A stretch of DNA of 64,000 nucleotides, from positions 1 to 64,000 of the forward strand of contig NZ_JAPMLV010000005.1 of the NCBI RefSeq assembly GCF_026420145.1. The letters are read 5' to 3'. Of this stretch, positions 30,814 through 40,013 are shown one piece after another; positions within the stretch are counted from its first letter, which is position 1; each line of letters begins with the position of its first letter. Origin of the DNA: Enterobacter pseudoroggenkampii. Lineage in GTDB: Bacteria; Pseudomonadota; Gammaproteobacteria; Enterobacterales; Enterobacteriaceae. The position numbers were made by a program, and so were the translations under genes. The notes beneath the pieces were generated by a model that was given only the letters and a program-made list of their open reading frames with translations, was not told the DNA's origin and made no database searches.

Positions 30814-32045
30814 ATGGTCTGGCGGCGGCGGATTAACCGCGCCTTGCCGTTATCAAACAACACTTCCGGCAGCAGCGGGCGGCTGTTGTAGTTAGATGAC
30901 ATAGACGCCCCGTAAGCACCGGTGTCGTGCAGCACAAGATAATCACCCGGTTTGACCTCTGGCAGCGCGCGGGTCTCCACTTTGCCGCCCTCCTGCTGGG
31001 TAAACACGTCACCCGATTCGCACAGCGGCCCCGCAACGACCGTCTCAACGCGTGGTGCCTGCGATAAATCGCGGCCGTCGGCAGCCAGGGCGGTAATGTG
31101 GTGATAGCTGCCGTACATGGACGGACGCATCAGATCGTTAAAGCCTGCGTCAATCAATACAAAGTGGCGAGACCCCATCTCTTTCACGCTGCGCACCTGC
31201 GAAACCAGCACGCCGGCTTCCGCCACCAGGAAACGACCCGGCTCAATTTCCAGTTTCACCGCGTGGCCCAAATGCGCGGCGATTTGATCGCGCGCTGCGC
31301 TCCACAGACCGTAATAGTGATCGGTATCGATCGCCTCTTCGCCCTCGCGATAAGGAATGGAGAGACCGCCACCGGCAGAGATCGCCTCCAGATCCTGACC
31401 GAAGTCGACAACCTGGCGCACCATCGCGCCGCACACCTGCTCCAGGTGGCCGTAATCGACGCCAGAGCCAATGTGCATATGAATCCCCACCAGCTTCAGG
31501 CCGTAGCGCTGTAATACCGCCAGCGCGGCAGGCATATCGGCATACCAGATCCCATGCTTGCTGTTTTCGCCACCGGTATTGGTTTTTTGGCTGTGGCCAT
31601 GACCAAAGCCCGGGTTCACGCGCAGCCAGACGCGATGGCCGGGTGAAACCTCGCCCAGCTGCTCCAGCATATCCACAGAGCCGGCATTCACCGGGATCTG
31701 CAGCTCGTGGACGCGCGCCAGCGTCGCATCGTCGATCACATCGGCGGTAAAGACGATCGCGTCACCGTCGGCTTTCGGATCGTATCCGGCCGCCAGCGCG
31801 CGCTCGATTTCGCCGAGTGAAACGGAGTCCACCTTCACGCCCTGCTCACGCATCAGGCGCAGAATGTGGATATTGGAGCAGGCCTTCTGGGCAAAACGCA
31901 CCACGTCAAACTGATGCAGGGCGGCGATCTTCTCGCGAACAATCTGCGCGTCGTAGACCCACACCGGGCAGCCAAATTCGGCGGGCAGGCGCAGCAGGTT
32001 GTCGGCGTTCAAATCGGTATCAGTCTGGTTCAGCGGGCGTGGCAT
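30783..32045 (-). CDS. lysA: Diaminopimelate decarboxylase
   Basis: PLP enzyme converting meso-diaminopimelate to lysine. 420 aa, as in E. coli. The PLP lysine is in FAQKACSNIHI near residue 54, followed by the alanine-racemase-like barrel with IHMHIGSG and ISAGGGLS phosphate-binding loops. GPLCESGDVF carries the active-site Cys-Glu of the partner subunit. It is divergent from its activator gene lysR, and GGAGAAGACC precedes the ATG. Confidence 0.98.
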   Translation of the reverse strand: MPRPLNQTDTDLNADNLLRLPAEFGCPVWVYDAQIVREKIAALHQFDVVRFAQKACSNIHILRLMREQGVKVDSVSLGEIERALAAGYDPKADGDAIVFTADVIDDATLARVHELQIPVNAGSVDMLEQLGEVSPGHRVWLRVNPGFGHGHSQKTNTGGENSKHGIWYADMPAALAVLQRYGLKLVGIHMHIGSGVDYGHLEQVCGAMVRQVVDFGQDLEAISAGGGLSIPYREGEEAIDTDHYYGLWSAARDQIAAHLGHAVKLEIEPGRFLVAEAGVLVSQVRSVKEMGSRHFVLIDAGFNDLMRPSMYGSYHHITALAADGRDLSQAPRVETVVAGPLCESGDVFTQQEGGKVETRALPEVKPGDYLVLHDTGAYGASMSSNYNSRPLLPEVLFDNGKARLIRRRQTIQELLALELI

Positions 32046-32096
32046 GGTCTTCTCCGGGTAAATGCGTTTTCATGATTACGCCACAGCACAAAGAGA

Positions 32097-32115
32097 ATAA
32101 AAAATATCGTTTTAT
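32097..32115. promoter_or_regulatory. Candidate LysR box in the lysA-lysR spacer
   Basis: Inverted repeat ATAAAA-N7-TTTTAT containing a T-N11-A spacing, in the 121-bp spacer between divergent lysA and lysR. In E. coli LysR activates lysA and represses itself from this spacer. Assignment is by position and symmetry only. Confidence 0.4.
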
Positions 32116-32166
32116 CGCGAGTCTATGCAAAAATGATATGGTCAGTTCTCTGCTTTCAGGTGCCCT

Positions 32167-33099
32167 ATGCCCGCCGTCAATTTACGCCATATCGAGATTT
32201 TTCACGCCGTGATGACCACCGGTAATCTCACCGAAGCCGCACAGATGCTGCATACCTCGCAGCCGACGGTGAGCCGCGAGCTGGCGCGCTTCGAGAAAGT
32301 GCTGGGGTTGAAGCTGTTCGAACGCACCCGGGGCAGGCTTCACCCGACGGTACAAGGGTTACGCCTGTTCGAGGAAGTTCAGCGCTCCTGGTACGGGCTG
32401 GACAGAATAGTGAGTGCCGCGGAAAGCCTGCGCGAGTTTCGTCAGGGCGAGCTGTCGATCGTCTGCCTGCCCGTCTTTTCGCAATCCTTTTTGCCGATGC
32501 TGCTGCAACCCTTTCTGGCCCGATACCCGGAGGTCAGCCTCACCATCGTGCCTCAGGAATCACCTCTGCTTGAAGAGTGGCTTTCGGCTCAGCGCCATGA
32601 TTTAGGCCTGACCGAAACCCTCTCCACGCCTGCGGGAACGGCGCGCACGGAGTTGCTCTCGTTAGATGAAGTGTGCGTTCTGCCCGCCGGGCATCGGCTT
32701 GCCGGTAAGGCGGTGCTTACACCGGAGGATTTCCACGGGGAAAACTACATCAGCCTGTCGCAGACCGACAGTTATCGACAGCTGCTGGATACGCTGTTTT
32801 CCGAGCATCAGGTCAAACGCCGAATGGTGGTAGAAACGCACAGCGCGGCCTCGATTTGTGCGATGGTACGCGCAGGCGTCGGCGTCGCGGTGGTGAATCC
32901 GCTCACGGCGCTGGATTATGCGGAAAGTGGGATTGTTGTACGTCGGTTTAGTGTCTCAGTTCCTTTCACCGTTAGCCTAATCCGCCCACTGCATCGTCCG
33001 GCATCGGCGCTGGTGGAGGCGTTCAGTGAGCATCTGCAAGGAGGGTTAAGTCTGTTGGCTGACCAGCTAAATAAGATGTTGAATCAGACGCCCCACTGA
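32167..33099 (+). CDS. lysR: LysR, activator of lysA
   Basis: Founding member of the LTTR family; activates lysA in response to diaminopimelate and low lysine. 310 aa (E. coli 311). N-terminal winged HTH (NLTEAAQMLHTSQPTVSRELARFEK) and a C-terminal effector domain with two RD subdomains. It is divergent from lysA by 121 bp. Its stop lies inside the hairpin at 33085-33113. Confidence 0.97.
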   Translation: MPAVNLRHIEIFHAVMTTGNLTEAAQMLHTSQPTVSRELARFEKVLGLKLFERTRGRLHPTVQGLRLFEEVQRSWYGLDRIVSAAESLREFRQGELSIVCLPVFSQSFLPMLLQPFLARYPEVSLTIVPQESPLLEEWLSAQRHDLGLTETLSTPAGTARTELLSLDEVCVLPAGHRLAGKAVLTPEDFHGENYISLSQTDSYRQLLDTLFSEHQVKRRMVVETHSAASICAMVRAGVGVAVVNPLTALDYAESGIVVRRFSVSVPFTVSLIRPLHRPASALVEAFSEHLQGGLSLLADQLNKMLNQTPH

Positions 33100-33113
33100 A
33101 CAGCGGGCGTCTG
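33085..33113. terminator. Hairpin between lysR and the flavodoxin gene
   Basis: Perfect 9-bp arms CAGACGCCC / GGGCGTCTG with an 11-nt loop that contains the lysR stop codon. No long T run follows on either strand, so it may act as a weak or factor-assisted terminator for two convergent genes. Confidence 0.5.
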
Positions 33114-33118
33114 AAAAC

Positions 33119-33667
33119 TCAGTTAAAACGTTTCGCGATGGCCGCAACACGCTCGCCGAATTTCACAGCGGTTTGCAGATCGCCACTGGCAATGGCGCCA
33201 GCATCAGCATCTGATGGAGACTGCACCAGCAAACCGACTGAACCGCCCAGATTATTAATGTCCTGACGGGTTGCCGCGAGAGTATTTGACGGCGGCAGCC
33301 CCAGGCTCACCCATATCCCACCGTGCTGAGAGGCCAGCGTTTGCAGGTATTGCAACGACACCTGCTTATCACCGTTCAGGCTGGCGCTGTTGCTGAAGCC
33401 CGCGAAAACTTTGTCCTGCCAGCTACGCACGAACCAGGCTTTTGAGGTCGCATCAGCGAATTTCTTAAACTGCCACGGTACGCTTCCCATGTAGGTTGGC
33501 GCGCCAAAAATAATCGCTCTGGCATCGTTAAGTTTTTGCCAGTCGCTTTCCTGAATATCGCCATTGCTGTCAATGGCGATCAGCTCAGCCTGCGCGCCCT
33601 CGGCGACTGTTTCAGCAACGCGTTTGGTGTGGCCGTAGCCAGAATAATAGATAACTACAACGCTCAT
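33119..33667 (-). CDS. Flavodoxin-family NAD(P)H-dependent oxidoreductase
   Basis: 182 aa with a flavodoxin/WrbA-like fold. The FMN phosphate loop is at the N-terminus (YYSGYGHTKRVAE) and the second FMN contact is GAPTYMGSVPWQFK. It is shorter than WrbA and lacks its tetramer insertion. Such proteins reduce quinones or other electrophiles with two electrons. It is divergent from an HxlR-type regulator 190 bp away, which suggests induction by a reactive compound. Not at this place in E. coli. Confidence 0.85.
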   Translation of the reverse strand: MSVVVIYYSGYGHTKRVAETVAEGAQAELIAIDSNGDIQESDWQKLNDARAIIFGAPTYMGSVPWQFKKFADATSKAWFVRSWQDKVFAGFSNSASLNGDKQVSLQYLQTLASQHGGIWVSLGLPPSNTLAATRQDINNLGGSVGLLVQSPSDADAGAIASGDLQTAVKFGERVAAIAKRFN

Positions 33668-33857
33668 GATAGATCTCCTGATGCAATATTGCCTTGTGAG
33701 TCAAACGATTAAGACGACTTTAAAATTGCTCTGCGAGCCCGTTGCCATTTTCGGTTCCCTGGTATCAAATAGAAACCTTACGTCGTTTTATACACGCAAA
33801 CATTCACGGGCGTAAGAAGGCACCTTTATCTCACCTGGTTACCTCGAGGGAACCACC

Positions 33858-34250
33858 ATGACCCAAACAGCAGTTCTGAAAAAGGAGATGCCTCCTTACA
33901 ACGTGTTCGATGAACGCTGCCCGACCCGCGGCGTGCTGGCGCGTATCGCCGATAAGTGGGCACTGTTAATTCTTGCGCGCCTTGAGAATGGGCCGATGCG
34001 CTTTAGTCATCTTCAACGTGATATTCAGCGAATCACCAAAAAGGTGCTGACCCAGTCTTTACGCAAACTGGAACGTGATGGGCTGGTGTCGCGAAAGATA
34101 TTCGCCACGGTACCTGTAACCGTCGAGTACAGCCTGACGCCGCTTGGCCAGACGTTAACCGAAACGGTGACTGTACTTGCGCACTGGGTGGAAAATAATA
34201 TTGATGCCATTGTGGCGGCGCAATCCGCTTATGACGCCGCCAACACGTAA
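33858..34250 (+). CDS. HxlR-family transcriptional regulator
   Basis: 130 aa with one winged-helix HxlR domain (about 21-115: CPTRGVLARIADKWALLIL, MRFSHLQRDIQRITKKVLTQSLRKLERDG). A conserved Cys (Cys21) precedes the HTH, as in redox- or quinone-sensing members such as QorR and YodB. Divergent from the flavodoxin gene, its most likely target. The 190-bp spacer holds the imperfect palindrome GGTATC-N5-GAAACC near 33760-33776 as a possible operator. Confidence 0.87.
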   Translation: MTQTAVLKKEMPPYNVFDERCPTRGVLARIADKWALLILARLENGPMRFSHLQRDIQRITKKVLTQSLRKLERDGLVSRKIFATVPVTVEYSLTPLGQTLTETVTVLAHWVENNIDAIVAAQSAYDAANT

Positions 34251-34265
34251 ACCTAAACCGGGTGC

Positions 34266-34958
34266 TCAGGACAACATAAACGCCACGGCATCGGCGGCAT
34301 GAATTGCAGTGGTATCAAATACCGGGAGAGGGCTTCGCTCGACGGGTACCAGCAAACCAATCTCAGTGCAGCCGAAGATCACCCCTTCGGCCCCCTGCTG
34401 CCTAAGTTTCTCGATAACGCTGACGTAATACGCGCGGGAAGCTTCGCTGAAGGTGCCGAGGCAGAGCTCGTCAAAGATAATCTGATTGATGCGCGCCCGA
34501 TCTTCTTCATCCGGGATCAGGCTTTCTATCCCAAATTCACTGTGCAAACGTCCACGATAAAAATCCTGTTCCATGGTGTAGCGTGTACCCAAAAGCGCTA
34601 CGCGGCGCATTCCGGATGCCGCAATCGCACGCCCGGTCGCGTCCGCGATATGCAGAAACGGCAGCGAGCAGCGGTCCTCAATATGCGACGCCACTTTGTG
34701 CATGGTATTGGTACACAGCACTATCCCCTCGGCGCCGGCCCGCTCAAGCCCGAGCGCCGCTTGGGCCAGGATCTCTCCGGCTTTATCCCACTCACCGCTC
34801 GACTGGCAGGCTTCGATTTCATGGAAATCAACGCTGTGCAGCAGCAGACTTGCGGAGTGCAGACCACCCAGACGCTGCTTTACCCCTTCATTAATCAGGC
34901 GGTAATAAGGGATTGTCGATTCCCAGCTCATACCACCTAACAGGCCGATCGTTTTCAT
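34266..34958 (-). CDS. ygeA: Amino acid racemase YgeA (Asp/Glu racemase family)
   Basis: Cofactor-independent broad-specificity amino acid racemase, 230 aa, as in E. coli. The catalytic cysteines are in VLCTNTMHK and [10 protein letters not shown]. Of two adjacent ATGs (34961 and 34958) the second is better placed relative to AAGGAGGG. In E. coli it follows lysR directly; here the flavodoxin/HxlR pair is inserted between them. Confidence 0.93.
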   Translation of the reverse strand: MKTIGLLGGMSWESTIPYYRLINEGVKQRLGGLHSASLLLHSVDFHEIEACQSSGEWDKAGEILAQAALGLERAGAEGIVLCTNTMHKVASHIEDRCSLPFLHIADATGRAIAASGMRRVALLGTRYTMEQDFYRGRLHSEFGIESLIPDEEDRARINQIIFDELCLGTFSEASRAYYVSVIEKLRQQGAEGVIFGCTEIGLLVPVERSPLPVFDTTAIHAADAVAFMLS

Positions 34959-35006
34959 CATCCCTCCTTATCTTTGGTCTCTTTTTTTAACACAACCGAT
35001 GCACAT

Positions 35007-35035
35007 AAAAAAAGCGCCCTATTGAGCGCCTTTTT
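35007..35035. terminator. Candidate terminator after the fepE-like gene
   Basis: A-run, GCGC, short spacer, GCGC, T-run just beyond the fepE-like stop codon. The GC stem is only 4 bp, extended by A-T pairs on both sides; strength uncertain. Confidence 0.5.
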
Positions 35036-35047
35036 AAACTGCAGATT

Positions 35048-36172
35048 TTATTTCGCCACCGGCTCTGGCGGCGAAGTACGGGTGTGCATCGCCTCGCGCA
35101 ATAACACGCTACCGCAGGCAAACAGGCCCCCAAGAAGCGCCGCCAGAACGACAATCAGAGCCTTGCCCGGGCCATCCTTTTTCACCGGCATGGAGGGTGA
35201 AAGCTGGTACCTGAATGGCTCAAGTTTAACATCGGCAAAGGAGAGATTTTTCAGCTGTGCCAGGTAGTATTCCCGGTTCTGAAAGTCCGCATTCAGTTCA
35301 GTCACGTCCTTTAGATTTTTTTCAATCTTCAGTTTTTGCGCGATACCGTCAGCACCGAGCGCAACAGAATAATCCGGGTCATCCTTTACGGCCTGCCCGT
35401 TGCTGTAGACCGGCTTCTTGATACCGGCGGCATTCGCCACTTCCAGGGAATAATTCAGTCGCTGCAGGTTGGTATTGTGAACATTGGTCAGACGAACACG
35501 ATCCAGTTCCAGCTGCTGCTCAACAACGTTCGTTTTCAGGGCGATCTGGTTGCGGATATTCTGCACCGTCTCTTTTTCGACGATAGCCACGATATAATTG
35601 ATATACCCCTCCAAAACGGTTTGCGCATCGCCTGCTGTTGGCGCAGTGAAGCTCAATGTCCAGGAGACAAAAGGCACTTTATCCGCGCCTTTTCCCTGAT
35701 CGTCATTCACCGCTTTCATTCTGTCTGAGATGTTGACTATCGCGCGATGCAGATCGAGCGGATCCACCTCAACACCTTTAAGCTGCGATATCACATAAGG
35801 AGAGGATTTCATGTACTCTTCGAGCAATGACTGCGACTGAAACTTTTTAATAAAGAGATCAAAAATTTCTGGACGGGTAATTTTCACGTCCACGTCAAGC
35901 ACCTGCAGCGCAACCAGCATCTGGCGCAGCGGATTCCACTGCGACTGCTCTGCCGGGGTGATCACCGCTTTACTGGTCCATTTCTGCGGCAGTAAAAATG
36001 AAACAGCCAGCCCCACCAGCGCGAAAGCAAAGACGATGGCGACGATACGTTTTTTCGCCGCCAGAAGGACCTCAAAAAGTCCCAGAAGATCGATCTCTTT
36101 TGCACTTACAGCCGGGCCGGCATAACGGGGAAAGTCGAGGTCCGTGCTTTTTTTGAAATCCATTTCTGACAT
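35048..36172 (-). CDS. fepE: Wzz/FepE-family polysaccharide chain-length regulator
   Basis: 374 aa (E. coli FepE 377). A TM segment (about 43-63, FAFALVGLAVSFLLPQKW) starts the Wzz domain, a long coiled-coil periplasmic region follows, and a second TM (KALIVVLAALLGGLFACG) is preceded by the proline-rich segment LSPSMPVKKDGPGK. FepE sets very long O-antigen length. The start at 36172 matches family length; the frame stays open 24 codons further up. In E. coli fepE lies in the enterobactin region, so this location between ygeA and araE is unusual. No O-antigen gene is nearby. Confidence 0.87.
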   Translation of the reverse strand: MSEMDFKKSTDLDFPRYAGPAVSAKEIDLLGLFEVLLAAKKRIVAIVFAFALVGLAVSFLLPQKWTSKAVITPAEQSQWNPLRQMLVALQVLDVDVKITRPEIFDLFIKKFQSQSLLEEYMKSSPYVISQLKGVEVDPLDLHRAIVNISDRMKAVNDDQGKGADKVPFVSWTLSFTAPTAGDAQTVLEGYINYIVAIVEKETVQNIRNQIALKTNVVEQQLELDRVRLTNVHNTNLQRLNYSLEVANAAGIKKPVYSNGQAVKDDPDYSVALGADGIAQKLKIEKNLKDVTELNADFQNREYYLAQLKNLSFADVKLEPFRYQLSPSMPVKKDGPGKALIVVLAALLGGLFACGSVLLREAMHTRTSPPEPVAK

Positions 36173-36387
36173 AGTGATTCTTCTTTTTCCGGATGCAACG
36201 CATCTCTTAACATTGATGGCGGTGGTCCGATAATACATCAACATAAGAAAAATCCTAATGCCTGTTCCCTCTCTGTGTCTACTCCCTACCAGAGTTAGTG
36301 GTGATCTTAGTCACATTTTTATTGTGATTAAGCCACCTTTCCCTTTCCAGTTACGGCACGTATTAAAACCTTCGGATGGGCAAAAAA

Positions 36388-37803
36388 TCACCCGCCGATG
36401 TTCCGCAGTTTCTCTCCAGCCATCAGCTTGCGCTCGATGTGTTCCAGCGTCACGCCTTTGGTTTCCGGGATCAGCCAGAACGTGACGCCAATAAATGCCA
36501 CATTCAGTACCGTATAGAGCCAGAACGTTCCCGCTGCGCCAATCGCGTCCAGCAGCGTCAGGAACGTCGCGCCGATGATCATGTTCGATACCCAGTTGGT
36601 TGTCGTGGAACAGGTGATGCCAAAGTCACGGCATTTGAGCGGCTGAATTTCGGAGCACAGGATCCACACCACGGGCGCGGCGCTCATCGCGTAGCCAGCG
36701 ATGCACATCATGGTCATCCCGACAGAAAGCCAGGAAAGTCCGCTTGACGCCGTGCCGTTATCAAACTGCATCAGGCAGTAACCGAGGATCAGCGTGCCGA
36801 GCGCCATCACGCTAAAGCCAATCTTCAGCGCAGGTTTACGGCCGGCTTTGTCCACGGTGAATACGGCAATAAAGGTGGCGAACATGAAGGTCAGCCCGAC
36901 CACCAGGGTGGCGATCATCTGCTGTTCCGTGGTGGTGAACCCGGCCATTTTAAAAATGCGCGGCGCGTAGTACATGATGATGTTCATGCCGGTGAACTGC
37001 TGCATCGCCTGCAGCAACATGCCGAGGAAGACCGCCCGGCGCACGTTGCGGTTGATCTTAAATAGCGCCCAGCCACCCTGCTTCAGCTTCAGGCTTTCGC
37101 GGATCTCGTTCAGCTCTTCGCGCGCTTTCTCCGAGGTATCGCGCAGCATGCGCAGGACCTCTTCTGCCTCCACGTGGCGCCCTTTTTGCGCCAGCCAGCG
37201 CGGACTGTTTGGCAGGAAAACCACCAGGACGATCAGCACCAGCGCCGGTAAGGCCAGCACCCCCAGCATCGCGCGCCAGTTGCCGCTGTAGCTGAAGTAG
37301 GTGTCAGACAAGAACGCCAGCACAATACCCAGCGTGACCATCAGCTGATACATGCTGATCATCTTGCCGCGCACGTTTTCACTCGCCATTTCGGAGAGAT
37401 AAAGCGGCGCGGTGTAGGAGGCAATCCCCACCGCCACGCCCAGCAGCACGCGGGAAAGCAGCAGCACCTCTACGTTTGTCGCAAACGCGGAGCCGATCGA
37501 ACCCGCGACGAACAGGATCGCCCCGACCATCAGGCTGTATTTGCGCCCCAGGCGGAACGACAGCCAGCCGTTAAACAGCGCCCCGATGGCCGCGCCGAGC
37601 ATCATGCTGCTCACCACCCACTCCTGCAGACGGTTACTGAGGGTAAAGTGATCGGTAATAAACGGCAGCGCTCCGGCAATGACGCCGATATCCAGTCCAA
37701 ATAACAGGCCCGCCACGGCGGCGGCAATAGAGACAAACTGGTTCATGCGCCGGGTATCACGCAGCGCAGCGGGCATTAGGGTAGAGTCATTGATAGATGT
37801 CAT
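36388..37803 (-). CDS. araE: Arabinose:H+ symporter AraE
   Basis: Low-affinity arabinose uptake, MFS sugar-porter family with 12 membrane segments; 471 aa (E. coli 472). Signatures: [15 protein letters not shown] in TM1, [12 protein letters not shown] loop, [14 protein letters not shown] in TM7, and [15 protein letters not shown] at the end. The promoter upstream has AraC and CRP sites. No ara catabolic genes are in this window. Confidence 0.98.
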   Translation of the reverse strand: MTSINDSTLMPAALRDTRRMNQFVSIAAAVAGLLFGLDIGVIAGALPFITDHFTLSNRLQEWVVSSMMLGAAIGALFNGWLSFRLGRKYSLMVGAILFVAGSIGSAFATNVEVLLLSRVLLGVAVGIASYTAPLYLSEMASENVRGKMISMYQLMVTLGIVLAFLSDTYFSYSGNWRAMLGVLALPALVLIVLVVFLPNSPRWLAQKGRHVEAEEVLRMLRDTSEKAREELNEIRESLKLKQGGWALFKINRNVRRAVFLGMLLQAMQQFTGMNIIMYYAPRIFKMAGFTTTEQQMIATLVVGLTFMFATFIAVFTVDKAGRKPALKIGFSVMALGTLILGYCLMQFDNGTASSGLSWLSVGMTMMCIAGYAMSAAPVVWILCSEIQPLKCRDFGITCSTTTNWVSNMIIGATFLTLLDAIGAAGTFWLYTVLNVAFIGVTFWLIPETKGVTLEHIERKLMAGEKLRNIGG

Positions 37804-37837
37804 ATTTTTCCTGCCTCAACAGCAAAATTCGTTAACT

Positions 37838-37931
37838 GAAATTACGAGAAAGCGAGGAAAAGTGTCAGGCGGGAATTCGTGAAGATATGGATTATTTCGC
37901 TATGGCATAGCGATCTGTGATGGACATTACA
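37838..37931 (-). promoter_or_regulatory. araE promoter: AraC I1-I2 tandem site plus CRP site
   Basis: Minus strand, in order: CRP-like TGTGA-N6-TTACA mirror at 37916-37931; AraC half-site TAGCGAAATAATCCATA at 37886-37902, a perfect match to TAGC-N7-TCCATA; 4-bp gap; I2-like half-site CACGAATTCCCGCCTGA at 37865-37881, ending CCTGA as araI2 does; and a -35 CTGACA overlapping I2 by four bases. A -10-like GTAATT is 17 bp further. The arrangement copies araBAD. A second CRP-like site TGTGA-N6-TCATT is at 37995-38010. Confidence 0.8.
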
Positions 37932-38070
37932 ATTTCAACTAATGCTGAAATAGCCACGTTTTTTATTAATTACCTAATATTTAAGCAATAAAAATGTGAT
38001 ACGCGTCATTTGTGAATTCTCAGTATGGATTTTTCATCTTATGTCATATGGATAATGGTAATTTTTAGCC

Positions 38071-38101
38071 AAAAAAAACCTCCACCCGAGGGCAGAGGTT
38101 C
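38071..38101 (-). terminator. Intrinsic terminator of kduI-kduD
   Basis: Minus strand: AACCTC-TG-CCC-TC-GGG-TG-GAGGTT followed by eight T, just after the kduD stop. The rest of the 37804-38116 spacer holds the araE control region and two TCCATA motifs (minus strand) at 38024-38029 and 38047-38052. Confidence 0.88.
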
Positions 38102-38116
38102 GTCATGCAGGTGGAA

Positions 38117-38878
38117 TTAACGCGCCAGCCAGCCGCCATCGACCGCCACGGTGTAGCCGTTGATGTAATCCGATGCCGACGAGGCCAGAAAGACCACCGG
38201 CCCCATCAGATCGCGCGGAAGACCCCAGCGCCCCGCCGGAATACGGTCGAGGATTTCCGCGCTACGCTGCTCGTCTGCACGCAGCTGCTGCGTGTTGTTG
38301 GTCGCCATGTAGCCCGGCGCAATCGCATTCACATTGATGTTGTGTTTCGCCCACTCGTTTGCCAGAAGGCGGGTCACGCCCATCACGGCGCTTTTGGACG
38401 CGGTGTAAGACGGCACGCGGATGCCGCCCTGGAACGAGAGCATGGAGGCAATATTCACGATCTTGCCGCCGTTCCCCTGCGCGATAAAGTGCTTTGCCGC
38501 CGCCTGGGACATGAAAAATACGCTCTTGATGTTCAAATCCATCACGTCATCCCAGTCGCGCTCGCTGAAGCTGATCGCATCTTCGCGGCGAATCAGCCCG
38601 GCATTGTTGACCAGAATGTCGATATGACCGAATTCCGCCACCGCGCGATCCAGCAGTTCAGGAATGGCATCGATTTTACGCAGGTCGGCGGTCAGGCTCA
38701 GGAAACGGCGCCCCAGCGCCGTCACGCGTTCGAGGGTTTCAGTCGGTTCAACGATATTAATTCCGACGATATCGCAGCCCGCTTCCGCCAGGCCTAGCGC
38801 CATCCCCTGCCCCAGCCCGGTGTCACAGCCGGAAACCACAGCCACTTTCCCCTGCAGAGAGAATGCATCCAGAATCAT
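38117..38878 (-). CDS. kduD: 2-dehydro-3-deoxy-D-gluconate 5-dehydrogenase KduD
   Basis: Short-chain dehydrogenase that reduces 2,5-diketo-3-deoxygluconate to KDG in hexuronate/pectin catabolism. 253 aa, the E. coli length. NAD-binding GCDTGLGQGMA (residues about 17-27), NNAG, and the catalytic Ser and Tyr-x3-Lys (YTASK) are intact. It follows kduI by 63 bp on the same strand. Confidence 0.98.
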   Translation of the reverse strand: MILDAFSLQGKVAVVSGCDTGLGQGMALGLAEAGCDIVGINIVEPTETLERVTALGRRFLSLTADLRKIDAIPELLDRAVAEFGHIDILVNNAGLIRREDAISFSERDWDDVMDLNIKSVFFMSQAAAKHFIAQGNGGKIVNIASMLSFQGGIRVPSYTASKSAVMGVTRLLANEWAKHNINVNAIAPGYMATNNTQQLRADEQRSAEILDRIPAGRWGLPRDLMGPVVFLASSASDYINGYTVAVDGGWLAR

Positions 38879-38941
38879 GTTTATTCCTTACTCTTTCAGA
38901 GCCTGTCACTCACAGGCAGGTTTATGCTTCACTGCCCGCGA

Positions 38942-39778
38942 CTAGCGCAAATCGCCGACCGCAACATGGTCCATATCATCGAAGACCTGATTTTCGCCCA
39001 CCATTCCCCAGATAAAGGTGTAGGCTTTCGTCCCTACGCCGGAATGAATAGACCAGCTCGGTGAAATCACCGCCTGCTCGTTGTGCATCACGATATGGCG
39101 CGTTTCCTGCGGCTGTCCCATCATGTGGAACACGCAGGCGTCTTCCTCCATGTTGAAGTAGAAGTAGACCTCCATTCGGCGCTCGTGGGTATGGCACGGC
39201 ATGGTGTTCCACAGGTTACCTGGCGCAAGCTCGGTCAATCCCATGCTGAGCTGGCAGGTCTCCAGCACGTCCGGCACGAAGTATTTATTGATGGTGCGGC
39301 GGTTGCTGGTGAGGTTGTCGCCCAGCGTCACGGGTGCGACGTCTGCCGGGGTCACTTTTTTGGTTGGACAGGTGGCGTGAGCCGGCGCGCAGTTGTAGTA
39401 AAACTTCGCAGGCTTGCTGCCGTCGATGCTGGCAAAGACCACGTCTTTCGCCCCTTTACCCACGTACAGTGCCTCGCGATGGCCAATCTCATAGCACTGT
39501 CCGTCTACGGTGATGGTGCCCGGCCCGCCGATGTTGATCACCCCCAGCTCGCGACGCTCGAGGAAATAATTTACGCCCAGCTGTTTACCGACCTCGCCGC
39601 CCACGGAGACGGTTTTCGTGACGGGCATAATGCCGCCCACAATAATACGGTCGATATGGCTGTAGACCATGGTGTACCTGTCGGCCTCGAATATCTGCTC
39701 GACTAAAAATGCCTTGCGCAACCCCTGAGTATCCAGCGTTTTGGCGTGCGCGCTGTGGATGCTTTCTCTGACGTCCAC
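38942..39778 (-). CDS. kduI: 5-dehydro-4-deoxy-D-glucuronate isomerase KduI
   Basis: Cupin isomerase that supplies the substrate of KduD. 278 aa, as in E. coli. The zinc-binding cupin motif is [15 protein letters not shown], with a later His in the [11 protein letters not shown] strand. First gene of kduI-kduD. KdgR-like palindromes lie upstream. Confidence 0.98.
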   Translation of the reverse strand: MDVRESIHSAHAKTLDTQGLRKAFLVEQIFEADRYTMVYSHIDRIIVGGIMPVTKTVSVGGEVGKQLGVNYFLERRELGVINIGGPGTITVDGQCYEIGHREALYVGKGAKDVVFASIDGSKPAKFYYNCAPAHATCPTKKVTPADVAPVTLGDNLTSNRRTINKYFVPDVLETCQLSMGLTELAPGNLWNTMPCHTHERRMEVYFYFNMEEDACVFHMMGQPQETRHIVMHNEQAVISPSWSIHSGVGTKAYTFIWGMVGENQVFDDMDHVAVGDLR

Positions 39779-39816
39779 GGTAACCTCCAGATGTGGTCAT
39801 GCCCGAAGGCGAAAAT

Positions 39817-39908
39817 AAACGAAACAGCGTTCCGTTTTTCATATTGAACACATACTATCGGCATAAAGCGGGCTTTTCAATTATATTTAAAACAACGTTT
39901 CATTTTTA
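39817..39908 (-). promoter_or_regulatory. Two candidate KdgR operators upstream of kduI
   Basis: The first, 39817-39837, has arms AAACGAAAC and GTTCCGTTT around AGC, with one mismatch. The second, 39887-39908, reads AAAACAACGTTTCATTTT. Both resemble the AT-rich AAAC...GTTT palindrome bound by KdgR, which represses kduID in enterics. Assignment is by pattern and position. Confidence 0.6.
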
Positions 39909-39970
39909 TTTTTGTTTATGACGAAAATGATGTTCGGATCACAATTAAACCGTAGGGAGAAAAAGGGCGC

Positions 39971-39993
39971 GAAAAAAAACCTCCCGGAGGAGG
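39971..39993 (-). terminator. yqeF: Intrinsic terminator of yqeF
   Basis: Minus strand: ACCTCC-TCCG-GGAGGT then eight T, 20 bases after the yqeF stop. Confidence 0.88.
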
Positions 39994-40013
39994 TCATTTT
40001 CAATAAGGAGAAG

